Below are positions 52,235 through 63,677 of a stretch of DNA of 64,000 bases, one piece after another. A model generated the notes under the pieces. It was not told the origin of the DNA. It worked only from the letters and a program-made list of their open reading frames with translations, and did no database searches. The stretch is from Gemmatimonadota bacterium. GTDB taxonomy: Bacteria; Gemmatimonadota; Gemmatimonadetes; Gemmatimonadales; Gemmatimonadaceae. The position numbers and the translations under genes are program-made. The DNA is taken from contig JAPLKU010000019.1 of the NCBI GenBank assembly GCA_026387935.1, positions 1 through 64,000 on the forward strand. Reading direction: 5' to 3'. The stretch's first letter is position 1, and each line of letters opens with the position of its first letter.

Positions 52235-52576
52235 ATGATGCGCATGCCCCGCGTACTGGTGATCCCGTTCGTGATTGCACTTTCACTCATCCCGTTCGGC
52301 CGCACGCTCGCACAGGGCACGCTCGCACAGGGCACGCGAGCCTCGGTGGGGCCAACCATCGCCAAGGCGGCTGTCGGCGTGCATGTTGATCGCGGCTCCG
52401 CCATGACGCCGGCGGCCCTGCCGAAGCGACAGGAAGACCGAAAAAACGTCGCCATGATGATCGTCGGCGGCGCGGCATTGATCGTCGGCGCCATCATTGG
52501 CGATACACCGGGTACGATCATCATGGTTGGCGGCGCAGGCGTGGGCCTGTACGGTCTCTACAAGTACCTCGAGTAG
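52235..52576 (+). CDS. Small exported protein with C-terminal hydrophobic hairpin
   Basis: 113 residues. Signal peptide (VLVIPFVIALSLIPFGRTLA, then QGT), a short variable region, and a Gly/Ile-rich hydrophobic hairpin (VAMMIVGGAALIVGAIIGDTPGTIIMVGGAGVGLYGLYKYLE). No recognised family, though such glycine-zipper-like segments occur in small envelope proteins. A 15-bp duplication (52302-52331) repeats TLAQG at the cleavage site. Confidence 0.65.
   Translation: MMRMPRVLVIPFVIALSLIPFGRTLAQGTLAQGTRASVGPTIAKAAVGVHVDRGSAMTPAALPKRQEDRKNVAMMIVGGAALIVGAIIGDTPGTIIMVGGAGVGLYGLYKYLE
52302..52331 (+). repeat. 15-bp tandem duplication at a signal-peptide cleavage site
   Basis: Two exact copies of GCACGCTCGCACAGG (52302-52316, 52317-52331), coding (TLAQG)2. 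Confidence 0.9.
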
Positions 52577-52658
52577 TCCCTCTTCCCCAACGAACCGGGA
52601 AGCGCCATTGTAGCGTATGGTTGTCGCGGTTCTGAACTGATTACCCAGAGGTCCCCCT

Positions 52659-54971
52659 ATGCATCTCGCATCAGCCCGTCGGCGCGTCATTGCGCAAATC
52701 GCACTGTTCGCGCCCGTCTTCGCCGCAGCGCAAGGCACCAAGCGGCCCATGACGCCGATGGACATTCAGGAAATGAAGTCGGCAACAGCGCCGGCGATCT
52801 CGCCCAACGGCCAGCTCGGCGTCTACTCCATTTCCACTCCTGACTGGCGCGCAGACAAGCGGCAATCGGACCTCTACCTGGTGTCGCTCGCGACGGGACT
52901 GCCCAGCACCCGCCAGCTGACGTTCACCAAGGACAAGAACGAAGGCCCGGCGCGATTCGTCGGCAACGACGCCCTCGTATTTGCCTCCGACCGTGACGCG
53001 GCGGCGGGTGGCGCGGCCGCTGAGGCCGGTGCGGGTGGACGCGGTGGCCGAGGCGGCGGTGGCCCGGCCGCTGCTGACGGTACAGGAAATCAGCTCTATC
53101 TCCTCCCGCTTGGCGGCGGTGAGGCGCAGAAAATCACGGACGGCCCCGCGGTGGGCCAGTTCCAGCTCACGCCCGACGGCCGCCTGCTCGTGTACAGCGC
53201 CGGCCGGGGCGGGCAGCAGCAGCTCTGGACATTGAACGCGACCAGCCTCACGGGCGGCAGTCCGGTGCAGCTCACGCGCCAATCGACGCCGGTGACCAAC
53301 TGGCAGATCTCGAAGGACAGCAAGTCGATCTTCTATCTCGCGGCCGACACGCTCGACGCCGATGAAGCACGGCGGCGCACGGCGAAGTTCGGCGTGAACA
53401 TCCGCAACGCCATCCAGCCGCGCGTGCATGTGTATGTGGTCGACATCGCCACGCGCCAGACCCGCCGCCTCACGAACGACTCGACGTACAGCGTGACGTC
53501 GTTCACCGTTTCGCACGACGCCAAGTACGTCGGCTACAGCGGCTCGCTGGACGACCGCAGCCAGCGCGGCACCAACGACGAACGCCAGGCGGCGGACATC
53601 TACCTGGTGGAAGTCGCCACCGGGAAGATCGAGCGGCTGACGAACAACAAGGATGTCGCGGAGGGCGCCGTCAGCTTCTCGCCCGACGGCAGTACCATCG
53701 CCTATACCGCGGCCGACGACTTCAAGTACATGCACAACACGAAGATCTACGTCCGACCACTGAACTCAACCGGCGGCGCGTGGCGCAAACTCGGCAAGGG
53801 GTGCGATTGCGACGTGACGATCGGCTGGTGGAGCGACGACAGCAAAACGATCTATTTCAACGAAGGCGTCAAGGCGACGAACCAGCTGTTCTCGATCGAT
53901 GCGGCCACGGACAAGGTCACGCAGATCACGCACGAACTGGCGTCGGTGAACGTGAGCCGGGACGAAGCGACTGGCCGCGTGCTGATCAACTATTCTGACC
54001 CGGTTACGCCTCCGGCGGTGTTCACCGCGCCGTCGCTCGAGCAGGTGGCGAGCAAAGCCTCGTGGACACAGCTCACGCGGCCCAACCCGCAGGTGGACGG
54101 CATCGCCCTCGGCGAAGAAACCGAGATCACCTGGAAGTCGAAAGACGGCGCGATGGTCGGTGGCGTCCTCATGAAGCCCGTTGGCTACAAGGCCGGCACG
54201 CGGTATCCGCTCATCGTGGCGATTCACGGCGGCCCGGCCGCTGCCGACCTGCTCACCTTCAACGGTGGCTATGGAGCGCAGACATACGCCGGCGCTGGCT
54301 ACATGGTGCTGCAGCCCAACTACCGGAACTCCATCAACTACGGTGAGAAGTTCAAGATCGAGAGCCAGGGCGACTATTTCACGAAGGGCTATGAAGACAT
54401 CATGACCGGCGTGGATTACCTCATCGCTCAGGGCATGGTGGACGGCAACAAGATGGGCGTGCTCGGATGGAGCGCCGGCGGTCACTGGTCCAACTGGATC
54501 CTGACGCACACGGATCGCTTCAAGGCCATCTCCTCCGGCGCCGGCGTCGCCAACTGGGTGTCGATGTACGCGCAGAGCGACAACCAGCGCGTGCGCCAGT
54601 GGTACCTCGGCGACACGCTGTACTTCGAGGGCAAGGAATACGAGAAGTGGTGGAAGCAGTCGCCCATCGCGTACATCAAGAACGCCAAGACGCCAACGAT
54701 GATCCACGTCGTGGACGGCGATCCGCGCGTGCCGCGGCCGCAGAGCGAGGAAATGCACATGGCGCTCAAGAAGCTCGGCGTGCCGACGGAACTCTTCGTC
54801 TATCCCGGCGCCACGCACGGCATCCCGGACCCGCGCGACCAGTACACGAAGGCGGTCGCCGAGTTCGCCTGGATGGAGCACTACGTGCTCGGCAAGGACA
54901 GCAAGCTGAAGTGGGCGGATTTGCTCAAGACGCTGGATGCCCGGACGGCAACGCAGGCCGTACAGCCGTAA
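52659..54971 (+). CDS. S9 family serine peptidase (DPP4/acylaminoacyl-peptidase-like), exported
   Basis: 770 residues. Signal peptide to FAPVFAAA, then QGTK. N-terminal beta-propeller (about 40-480, with repeated SPDGSTIAYTAAD and TNDSTYSVTSF-type blades) and a C-terminal alpha/beta hydrolase. Catalytic triad: Ser605 in LGWSAGGHW, Asp688 in VDGDPRVP and His720 in PGATHGIP. An unusual Ala/Gly/Arg-rich loop (GAGGRGGRGGGGPAAADG, about residues 124-146) interrupts an early propeller blade. It cleaves short, often proline-containing, peptides in the periplasm. The ATG has AGAGG about 9 bases upstream, and a terminator follows. Confidence 0.92.
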   Translation: MHLASARRRVIAQIALFAPVFAAAQGTKRPMTPMDIQEMKSATAPAISPNGQLGVYSISTPDWRADKRQSDLYLVSLATGLPSTRQLTFTKDKNEGPARFVGNDALVFASDRDAAAGGAAAEAGAGGRGGRGGGGPAAADGTGNQLYLLPLGGGEAQKITDGPAVGQFQLTPDGRLLVYSAGRGGQQQLWTLNATSLTGGSPVQLTRQSTPVTNWQISKDSKSIFYLAADTLDADEARRRTAKFGVNIRNAIQPRVHVYVVDIATRQTRRLTNDSTYSVTSFTVSHDAKYVGYSGSLDDRSQRGTNDERQAADIYLVEVATGKIERLTNNKDVAEGAVSFSPDGSTIAYTAADDFKYMHNTKIYVRPLNSTGGAWRKLGKGCDCDVTIGWWSDDSKTIYFNEGVKATNQLFSIDAATDKVTQITHELASVNVSRDEATGRVLINYSDPVTPPAVFTAPSLEQVASKASWTQLTRPNPQVDGIALGEETEITWKSKDGAMVGGVLMKPVGYKAGTRYPLIVAIHGGPAAADLLTFNGGYGAQTYAGAGYMVLQPNYRNSINYGEKFKIESQGDYFTKGYEDIMTGVDYLIAQGMVDGNKMGVLGWSAGGHWSNWILTHTDRFKAISSGAGVANWVSMYAQSDNQRVRQWYLGDTLYFEGKEYEKWWKQSPIAYIKNAKTPTMIHVVDGDPRVPRPQSEEMHMALKKLGVPTELFVYPGATHGIPDPRDQYTKAVAEFAWMEHYVLGKDSKLKWADLLKTLDARTATQAVQP

Positions 54972-54989
54972 GCGCAAAGAAGAAAGAGG

Positions 54990-55032
54990 GGCCGGCGCGG
55001 GAGACGAACCCTCTCCCGCGCCGGCCTTTTTC
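54990..55032 (+). terminator. Intrinsic terminator after the S9 peptidase
   Basis: Perfect 15-bp stem (54990-55004, 55012-55026) followed by TTTTT. Confidence 0.93.
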
Positions 55033-55191
55033 GTTCAGGGCACGGGTCTCGGCGCTATCGCGGGTGCGGAGAACTGCCGGATAAATCGGAGGTTTCGATC
55101 GCGGGAATTCTTGCGCGGATTCGGCGGCTCGGCAGGCCCCACCGCGCGAGCGAGCTGCCTGGGACCGCGATTGAAATTCCTATCCGTACAG

Positions 55192-55224
55192 CAACGCGGG
55201 CCGCCGAACTGGCGGCCCGCGTTG
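55192..55224. terminator. Strong hairpin after the DUF4440 gene
   Basis: Perfect 14-bp stem (55192-55205, 55211-55224) with a GAACT loop, six bases past the stop of the minus-strand gene. It has no T-run on that strand, so termination is likely but not certain. Together with 54990-55032 it isolates the two convergent genes. Confidence 0.7.
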
Positions 55225-55229
55225 TGGAG

Positions 55230-55748
55230 TTACTTCTTGGCCGCTGCCGGCGTCGGCGGCGCCGGCGGGATCGCCGCGTTGCTCGAGAGGAGCATCGCGC
55301 CGCCCTTAATGACGTGGGTATTGAGGAAGGAGGCCGTCACTGCCGGCAGGGGCTTCCCGTCGGGCCCCTTCATGCCGGTGAGGGTGTAGGTGCCTTCGGC
55401 CACCTCGACGTCCGCCGACAGCGCCTGCACAGTGCCTATCGCGATGGTCATCTTGGCCCCCTTGAAGGGGCCGGCGAGCTGCACAGTCAGCGCCTTCTCG
55501 ATCGCGGCACGCCCGATCTCCTTCGTGTCCTGCCCTACGCGGATCGCGTTCACCGAGTACATGGCGGCGACGCCCTTCGCATCGCCCTTGTTGAAGGCCG
55601 CGGCGAAGGCCGCGGCGAAATCGGCGATTCTCTTGTCGCGAGCGGCGTCCTTCGCCTGCGCGAACGCCGTGGTGGTGCCGGCGCTAGCTACGGCGATCGT
55701 GGCGACAAGTGCGAGTCGTGCGAGTCGTGCGATTCGTGCGATGCTCAA
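55230..55748 (-). CDS. SnoaL/DUF4440-like exported protein
   Basis: 172 residues from the TTG at 55748, chosen because GGAG lies seven bases upstream; a GTG at 55793 is in frame but lacks a ribosome site. Signal peptide (ALVATIAVASAGTTTAFA, then QAKD). The mature part has the cone-shaped SnoaL/NTF2-like pattern IADFAAAFAAAFNKGDAKGVAAMYSVNAIRVG and AAIEKALTVQL. Function of such proteins ranges from ketosteroid isomerase to binding; no catalytic residues can be assigned. C-terminus is Pro/Ala-rich. Confidence 0.75.
   Translation of the reverse strand: MSIARIARLARLALVATIAVASAGTTTAFAQAKDAARDKRIADFAAAFAAAFNKGDAKGVAAMYSVNAIRVGQDTKEIGRAAIEKALTVQLAGPFKGAKMTIAIGTVQALSADVEVAEGTYTLTGMKGPDGKPLPAVTASFLNTHVIKGGAMLLSSNAAIPPAPPTPAAAKK
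55711..55737 (-). repeat. Three 9-bp tandem repeats in a signal-peptide coding region
   Basis: GCGAGTCGT twice and GCGATTCGT once (55711, 55720, 55729); on the coding strand they give ARI/ARL tripeptides (IARIARLARL) in the n-region. Confidence 0.85.
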
Positions 55749-55921
55749 GTGGAAGCTCCATCGTTGGGGTGTAGGCCTAGAGTGCAGCCCCACGCAGTCC
55801 GCGTCAATGCGGGCGAGCCTAGCTCGCGCCCGGTCTCACTCAAGGCCGACCAGCGCCGCCCACCCAATCTGTGCGAGGAGTTCCTCGTGCCGATGGGAAT
55901 GACGCAGTATCGCGTGGCCAA

Positions 55922-56782
55922 TCACCGAATTGCAGTCACCGACGCGATGAGCGTCTCGCGCAGCTCTTGGGCACGCACACTCAGCGCCCGCTGCTGCCGC
56001 TGATACTCGTCGCGCCCCTCGGGCGTCTCGACGCGCACCGGCTCGAACCCGATCCCCCGCAGGTCGTAGGGCCCAGCCCGCATGTCGAGCTCGCGGAGCT
56101 CCACCGCGAGCGCGAAGCACTCCCACAGCAGGTCGCTGCCGATCCACGGCATGCACGTGTAGGCCCAGCGATACAGATCCATGTTCGCATGAATGCACCC
56201 GGGCTGCTCGGTCTCGCGACGATCGTCCCACGTGACGGCGATACGATTCAACGGCAGGGCGGCCGGCGCAAAGAATCGCACGGCATCGAAGTGAGTACAG
56301 GCGACCGGGCGGCTTTCCACGAACGCGTCCGCGTCGGGCTGCGACAGCCGTAGCGGTGCAATCTCGGCGTGCCGCACGTCGTGCCCGCCGTACACCATCG
56401 CCCATTCGTGCATGCCGTAGCAGCCAAAGTTCGCCGGGCGCTCGTGCACGGCGCGCAGTTTGCCGACGATCTGCGCGAGCTTCTCACGCTCCGATGCGCC
56501 GAGTGCTTGGTGTGTGCGATGCACGGCGCCGTCAGTCACGACATAGATCGGTGACTTGAACGCCGCGCGAGCCTCGTCGCTGTCCTCCACCGCCTCGTCG
56601 GCATTTGGGTGCCACGCGTCCAGTCTTCCGGGTGAGAAGTGGTAGTACTGGAAAAGGAAATCGTACACGGGGTGTGTGGTCCGCTGCGCGCGACGCGCGC
56701 GCCACGGCGCCGTGAATCGTTGCGTGCGCTCGCGATGCGCCTCGGCGCGCGCGTGCCACTGGGCTGTCGGCAGCAGTCGCAT
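55922..56782 (-). CDS. Conserved protein of the type annotated as 3-methyladenine DNA glycosylase
   Basis: 286 residues from the ATG giving MRLLPTAQWHARAEAHRERT. The sequence HPVYDFLFQYYHFSPGRLDAWHP, NFGCYGMHEWAMVYGG, THFDAVRFFAPAALPLNRI, EQPGCIHANMDLYRWAY and RELDMRAGPYDLRGIGFEPVRVETPEGRDEYQ agrees with a conserved bacterial family that databases label as 3-methyladenine DNA glycosylase. I see no helix-hairpin-helix glycosylase motif, so the biochemical label should be treated as provisional. It follows the RluA-type gene by 2 bases. Confidence 0.65.
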   Translation of the reverse strand: MRLLPTAQWHARAEAHRERTQRFTAPWRARRAQRTTHPVYDFLFQYYHFSPGRLDAWHPNADEAVEDSDEARAAFKSPIYVVTDGAVHRTHQALGASEREKLAQIVGKLRAVHERPANFGCYGMHEWAMVYGGHDVRHAEIAPLRLSQPDADAFVESRPVACTHFDAVRFFAPAALPLNRIAVTWDDRRETEQPGCIHANMDLYRWAYTCMPWIGSDLLWECFALAVELRELDMRAGPYDLRGIGFEPVRVETPEGRDEYQRQQRALSVRAQELRETLIASVTAIR

Positions 56783-56784
56783 TG

Positions 56785-58215
56785 TCAGAACGGCGCCGGA
56801 TGTTCGACGACCACGTTCACTCCGGACACCGGGTGCACAAAGGCCAGTCGCTCGGCGTGCAGCAGGAGCCGCTCGTCGTCCTCGGGGGCGGTGCGTCCGT
56901 ACAGGCGGTCGCCCACGATGGGAGCATCGAGCCCCTGCGGATGCGCCGCATGCACGCGCAGTTGATGCGATCGGCCCGTGTGCGGGACGAACTCTACTCG
57001 TGTCCGTCCCGCATCGCGCGCGAGCACACGCCACTCGGTATGCGCGGACGTGCCGTGTACCGGATCATGGATGTTGCGCGGCCGATCATCGACATCGAGC
57101 CGCAGCGGCAACGTGATCTCCCCGTACTCCCCGTGCACGACGCCGTCGAGGATGGCCACATATCGCTTGTCGACCTGACGCCGCGAGAACAACCGCTGCA
57201 ACGCCGACGCCGTCGCGAGATCCTTCGCCGCCAACACGAGCCCTGAGGTGTCCATGTCGAGACGATGCACGGCCAGTGGACCAGTTGCATTCGGATAGCG
57301 CACACGCAGTCGCGACACCACGCAGTCCTGCAGTGCGGCGCTGCGGCCAGGTACCGTGAGCAATCCGCTCGGCTTGTGCACGACCATCACCTGTGCGTCT
57401 TCGTACAGCACGCGCGGTTCGTTCGCGTCGATCGCCGCGGCGCCGAAGAGCGGCGGCGGATCTGTTGGCAGCCCGTCGAGCATGTGCGTGAGAATCGGGA
57501 GGCACTTCCCGCGACACGCCGCGTAGAAGACGCCCGCGCGGCGGTCTCCCGTCGGCGCCGGCGCTCCCCACCAGAACTCCGCCAATGCGAGCGGGCGAAG
57601 GCCCAGTCGATACGCCTGCCCCAGCAACTTGGGCGCCGCGCAGTCGCCGGCGCCGGCCGGGGGCTCGGCGGGGGCAAAGAGACTTCGCAGATCGCGCTCG
57701 TCGCCGCGTGCGTTCACGAAGCGATAGCTCTCCTGAATCTGCCGCATGAGCGCGCGTGAGCGTTCGGAGCGCTCTTGGTCGAGCGTGTGAAGGTTCGCCT
57801 CCACGCGCTGCATTTCGGAAGCGTGCGCACTCCCGGACGAGACGGCGACCAACGCTGCGCGACGCGCTGCGAAGTCGAACATCTCTGCCTCACCCGGCAC
57901 CCACACGATGTCACGCTGCACCGGATTGAATGTCGGCGGCGCCCAGCCGTTGATGTCCCACTCGCCGTCGATCATGCCGGAGAAGGCGCGCAGATAGCCG
58001 ATGCTTCCGTCGGGCGCCGCGACGACGAGCACGCCAAACATCTTGCCGTTGCCAGGCTGGTCGATGCGCCACGCCGGCGACTGATGCGCCTTCAGCGATT
58101 CCGTCAGCTCCAACGCGGCGCGGCGGGCGAGCGGATGCACCGCTTTCCGGTCGAACGGCGTGGGAAAGCGCGACGGCCACTCGCCTGCGCTGGGGACTGG
58201 GTCGAACGGGATCAT
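56785..58215 (-). CDS. RluA-family RNA pseudouridine synthase with N-terminal extension
   Basis: 476 residues from the ATG giving MIPFDPVPSAGEWP; the in-frame extension to 58557 overlaps the ArsR gene. The C-terminal ~210 residues are an RluA catalytic domain: VHKPSGLLTVPG, catalytic Asp in VHRLDMDTSGLVLAAK, DKRYVAILDG and PHTGRSHQLRVHAAH. The N-terminal ~250 residues carry a charged helix region and CAAPKLLGQAYRLGLRPLALAEFWWGA with FYAACRGKCLPILTHML, an extension known from ~550-residue RluA relatives in Bacteroidota and some Gammaproteobacteria. RNA target not deducible. Confidence 0.88.
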   Translation of the reverse strand: MIPFDPVPSAGEWPSRFPTPFDRKAVHPLARRAALELTESLKAHQSPAWRIDQPGNGKMFGVLVVAAPDGSIGYLRAFSGMIDGEWDINGWAPPTFNPVQRDIVWVPGEAEMFDFAARRAALVAVSSGSAHASEMQRVEANLHTLDQERSERSRALMRQIQESYRFVNARGDERDLRSLFAPAEPPAGAGDCAAPKLLGQAYRLGLRPLALAEFWWGAPAPTGDRRAGVFYAACRGKCLPILTHMLDGLPTDPPPLFGAAAIDANEPRVLYEDAQVMVVHKPSGLLTVPGRSAALQDCVVSRLRVRYPNATGPLAVHRLDMDTSGLVLAAKDLATASALQRLFSRRQVDKRYVAILDGVVHGEYGEITLPLRLDVDDRPRNIHDPVHGTSAHTEWRVLARDAGRTRVEFVPHTGRSHQLRVHAAHPQGLDAPIVGDRLYGRTAPEDDERLLLHAERLAFVHPVSGVNVVVEHPAPF

Positions 58216-58403
58216 CGATGCAGCGTTCACGGGAATTAAGTTGGCCGAGATCGGTGCACCGGTCCCGTCTCCTCTCAGGAGAGGAATTTCGATTGGAGTC
58301 GGTCCACTCTTGGTCGAACGTACGGCGCGATCGCCGACCTGACGTTCCCCCCCGCGGTTCCCTCCAGTTGAAGGTTGACAGATGGGGCCGTGTCCCCCGT
58401 CGA

Positions 58404-58709
58404 TCAGGGCAACAACTGATCGATGATCGTCTGCTTGAACTGGCGAATCCGCTCCTCGTCGCGCGCGTAGAAGACCCATCGGCCCGACCTTCGCGACTCG
58501 ACAAGCCCAACGTCGAGCAGGATTTGCATGTGCTCGTTGAGTGTTGGCTGCGAACAACGCAATTGGTCGAGCAAGGCCTTCGCCGTCAGCCCGCGCAGGC
58601 TCCCGTGAGTCGTTTTCAGCTCCTGAAGCGTAGGTGGATCCTTCAGCAACTCGAGAACGCGAAGCCGCGTGGGGTTCGCGATGGCCTTGAGACCTTTCAT
58701 CAGCTCCAT
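58404..58709 (-). CDS. ArsR-family transcriptional regulator
   Basis: 101 residues, one winged helix: LKAIANPTRLRVLELLKDPP, recognition region CSQPTLNEHMQILLDVGLVESRRSGRWVFYA. The pattern fits ArsR/SmtB, but no CxC metal ligand is present, so it may sense a non-metal signal. It is the first gene before the RluA-type synthase with a 188-base gap. Confidence 0.88.
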   Translation of the reverse strand: MELMKGLKAIANPTRLRVLELLKDPPTLQELKTTHGSLRGLTAKALLDQLRCSQPTLNEHMQILLDVGLVESRRSGRWVFYARDEERIRQFKQTIIDQLLP

Positions 58710-59657
58710 GCGATCATCCTCTGCGAGGGTCGGGCAATGCTAATGCGATCCGCGCCAGCGCACAACATAGGGATAAGCCGAAGTTTTCGATGCGCGGTCG
58801 GTGTCTGAAACGCTCCGCCGATGCCCGACTCTTCGGATTGCACTGCTTGCATCGGTTTATCCCGAACTATCCTCTGTTTCACTATCGCTTCATATCGTCT
58901 TATTCCGAACCATTAGCTCCGTGGCGCCAGCCACTCACCGCCAGGCCGCGATTTCGGACAGCGCGATACTGGATTCCATTGGAAACAGCCGAACTAATGT
59001 CACTAATCGGTGACCCCGGAGTGGCCTAACCATGATTTTTGGCGCGGCGACAGGCGCATGGATTGGGTTTATCCGAACAATGAGCCAAACACCAAGCGTT
59101 TGCTTCCTTTGGCGCCGAAAACGTAGCCGACGGACTAACGATCGTATCTGGAAAACCCGATGCGTGTGTCTCCAGAATGGCCGGTGCGTTGTGTGGACTC
59201 GCGAAATGACTCGTCGAACGAGCGATTGTATTGGTCCCTGCCTATAAGTTGCCCGACAGACCTTGCATTGCTTCGGCAATCTCCTAACCGACGAACATTG
59301 CGTTCAGATCGGCATGGTGTGCCCGTTGCATGGCCCATCCCAGATGAACAGTCGCATCGGATTGTTCCGATGCCACCGTTTCGGCTGCATTCCATTGGCC
59401 CGATCGGGATTATCGAGGAGCACCGATCGCATCGGTCGCCCCCTAAACGACGCCGCTAGCGAATCGCTATGCCGAGCTCAGGTTGGACTCCAGCGCGGGG
59501 CTTCCCCCCACTCACGCAGCAGTCATGACCGTTTCGACTTTCATTATATTGAACGCAGCCTGACGGAGTCGCCGCGCGCAAGGGTGGTTACTTCCGTCAG
59601 TGGCTCCGGCCATCACCTGCCCGCCGCACACCTCTCGCGGGCCAAGCTCAAGCGGCC
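58710..59657. other. Gene-free, lower-GC region rich in short hairpins and repeats
   Basis: 948 bases without a credible gene; the open frames here have no ribosome site, no family similarity and odd composition. The A+T content is visibly higher than in flanking genes. Motif copies TTTATCCCGAAC (58856), CTTATTCCGAAC (58899) and TTTATCCGAAC (59067) recur, with a near-inverted GGGATAAGCCG at 58770. The part nearest aconitase (59265-59440) contains four stem-loops. A TATATT box at 59545-59550 might be a -10 element for acn. Confidence 0.6.
59265..59436 (+). other. Cluster of four small stem-loops upstream of aconitase
   Basis: ATTGC-TTCG-GCAAT (59267-59280, a UUCG tetraloop), GCATCGG/CCGATGC (59354-59373), the palindrome CCCGATCGGG (59399-59408), and ACCGAT-CGC-ATCGGT (59422-59436). 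Possible structured RNA or protein-binding region; no known riboswitch or ncRNA family recognised. Confidence 0.4.
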
Positions 59658-62351
<2,694 letters not shown>

Positions 62352-62357
62352 GTGGCA

Positions 62358-62635
62358 ATGGGGGAGAAACCGCTCGACTCGGAGCGACTGAAGGAACTCG
62401 TTGGCGAAATCGAGCCTGGCTACAGGGGTCGCGGGTTGCCGCCGCCGGCGATGCAGGGTTCTTTGCGAGCGTGCGGTCGCGCGCGAGTGTGCGGCTGCTG
62501 CTGACGCTGCCCGGCGTCCGCCCGGAAGTGCAGGCGGCGCGCGACCGGGTGGACTAGTTGCTCAGGCGGCGCGGGCGGCCGGACTTTTCGGTGCTCACGG
62601 GATCGCTGGATGTGCTGCAGCGGGAGCTGGCGAAC
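62358..62635 (+). pseudogene. Decayed gene remnant of unknown family
   Basis: Two protein-like fragments in different frames. The first starts at ATG 62358 (MGEKPLDSERLKELVGEIEPGYRGRG) and runs to a TGA after about 48 codons. The second, in another frame, reads GDAGFFASVRSRASVRLLLTLPG, then VRPEVQAARDRVD, an in-frame TAG, then LLRRRGRPDFSVLTGSLDVLQRELAN and a stop. The spacing and protein-like quality suggest a former gene damaged by a frameshift and a nonsense change. I do not recognise the family. Confidence 0.5.
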
Positions 62636-62685
62636 TAGCCAGCCAGCAGTTGCGCGTGGCCGACCGTGACGTAAGCTCTCTCGTC

Positions 62686-63594
62686 GTGGCCCAGTCTCCC
62701 ATAAGCGTCATCGTTAATCCGGCCTCGGGTCGTGGCCGCGGCGCGAAGCTGCTGCCCGCGATTCGCGAGGCATTTGGCCGGCATGGCAGCACTGACATTC
62801 GCCTCACGGAGCGTTCCGGCGATGAATCGCGTATCGTCGGCGAGGCATTGGCAGCCGGCGCAACTACTATCGCTATAGTAGGCGGCGACGGCACCTGGGG
62901 GCGCTGCGCAGGCGCTGTGCTGGCGGCTGGTGCAGGAGACCGCGTGCGGCTCGCGTTTGTGACGGGCGGGACGGGAAACGACTTCGCGAAGAATCTCGGC
63001 GCTCCAACAGCTGACGTGGCCGCCATGGCCGCGCTCTGCGCCGATCCAACGGCTGAGCGGCGCGTGGACGCCGGAACAGTCGAGAGCGGCGGAACGACGC
63101 GCTGGTTCCTGAACGTGGCAGGATTCGGTTTTGACGCCGTCGTCCTAGAGGACACCATGAAGGGCGGCATGCTCGGCGGGCAGGCGGTGTACATGGCCGC
63201 CGCGCTGAAACGGCTCTTCGGTTATCCCGGCTTCGCGTACACGGAGGGCGGCACGTACGGCGAGTCGCGCGTCGGTATGATGGTGATTTTCTCCAACGGT
63301 GCGACGCTCGGCGGCGCATTCCGGATCGCGCCCGACGCTCGGATCGACGACGGACTGATTGACCAGATCGCGGTCGGCAACATTGGCGCGTTTGCGCGGG
63401 TGAGGCTGTTCATCCATGCATTGCGTGGGTCACACACCGCGCTTCGCGGTGTGCGAACGGCGCGCAGAAAGGAATACCTGCTCACATTCACTGAACCACC
63501 CAAGTGCGATCTGGACGGCGAGCTCATCCAACTCGCGCATCGCGACGTGACGATCCGGTCAGTTCCGGGCGCTGTGCGCGCCGTGGCACGATAG
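62686..63594 (+). CDS. Diacylglycerol kinase / lipid kinase family protein
   Basis: 302 residues from the GTG at 62686 (a GTG at 62656 is possible). N-terminal DAGK catalytic domain: ISVIVNPASGRGRGAKLLP, nucleotide-binding IAIVGGDGTWGRCAGAVL, VTGGTGNDFAKNLGAP. C-terminal domain: FLNVAGFGFDAVVLE, SNGATLGGAFRIAPDARIDDGLIDQI and PPKCDLDGELI. Matches the YegS/DgkB/LCB5 group that phosphorylates diacylglycerol or other lipids; substrate not deducible. Confidence 0.9.
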   Translation: MAQSPISVIVNPASGRGRGAKLLPAIREAFGRHGSTDIRLTERSGDESRIVGEALAAGATTIAIVGGDGTWGRCAGAVLAAGAGDRVRLAFVTGGTGNDFAKNLGAPTADVAAMAALCADPTAERRVDAGTVESGGTTRWFLNVAGFGFDAVVLEDTMKGGMLGGQAVYMAAALKRLFGYPGFAYTEGGTYGESRVGMMVIFSNGATLGGAFRIAPDARIDDGLIDQIAVGNIGAFARVRLFIHALRGSHTALRGVRTARRKEYLLTFTEPPKCDLDGELIQLAHRDVTIRSVPGAVRAVAR

Positions 63595-63677
63595 TTGGCT
63601 CAACTGCGGGAAAGTTGCGCTTCGCGTCGCTGGATGCAAACTTCTCACTATCCAGTTCTTAGACGAGGTCGTACAGC

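Noticed and set aside
59024-59030. GCCTAAC, an integron attC-like core site
   Set aside because: No matching GTTRRRY partner with the inner inverted pairs was found at 55-140 bases, and there is no integrase nearby.
58935-59279. A 114-codon minus-strand frame in the gene-free region
   Set aside because: Arg/His/Val-rich translation, no ribosome site, no neighbours on that strand.
62554-62556. Reading the in-frame TAG of the remnant as recoding (pyrrolysine)
   Set aside because: The same remnant also needs a frameshift, there is no known Pyl family match, and no pyl genes are seen.
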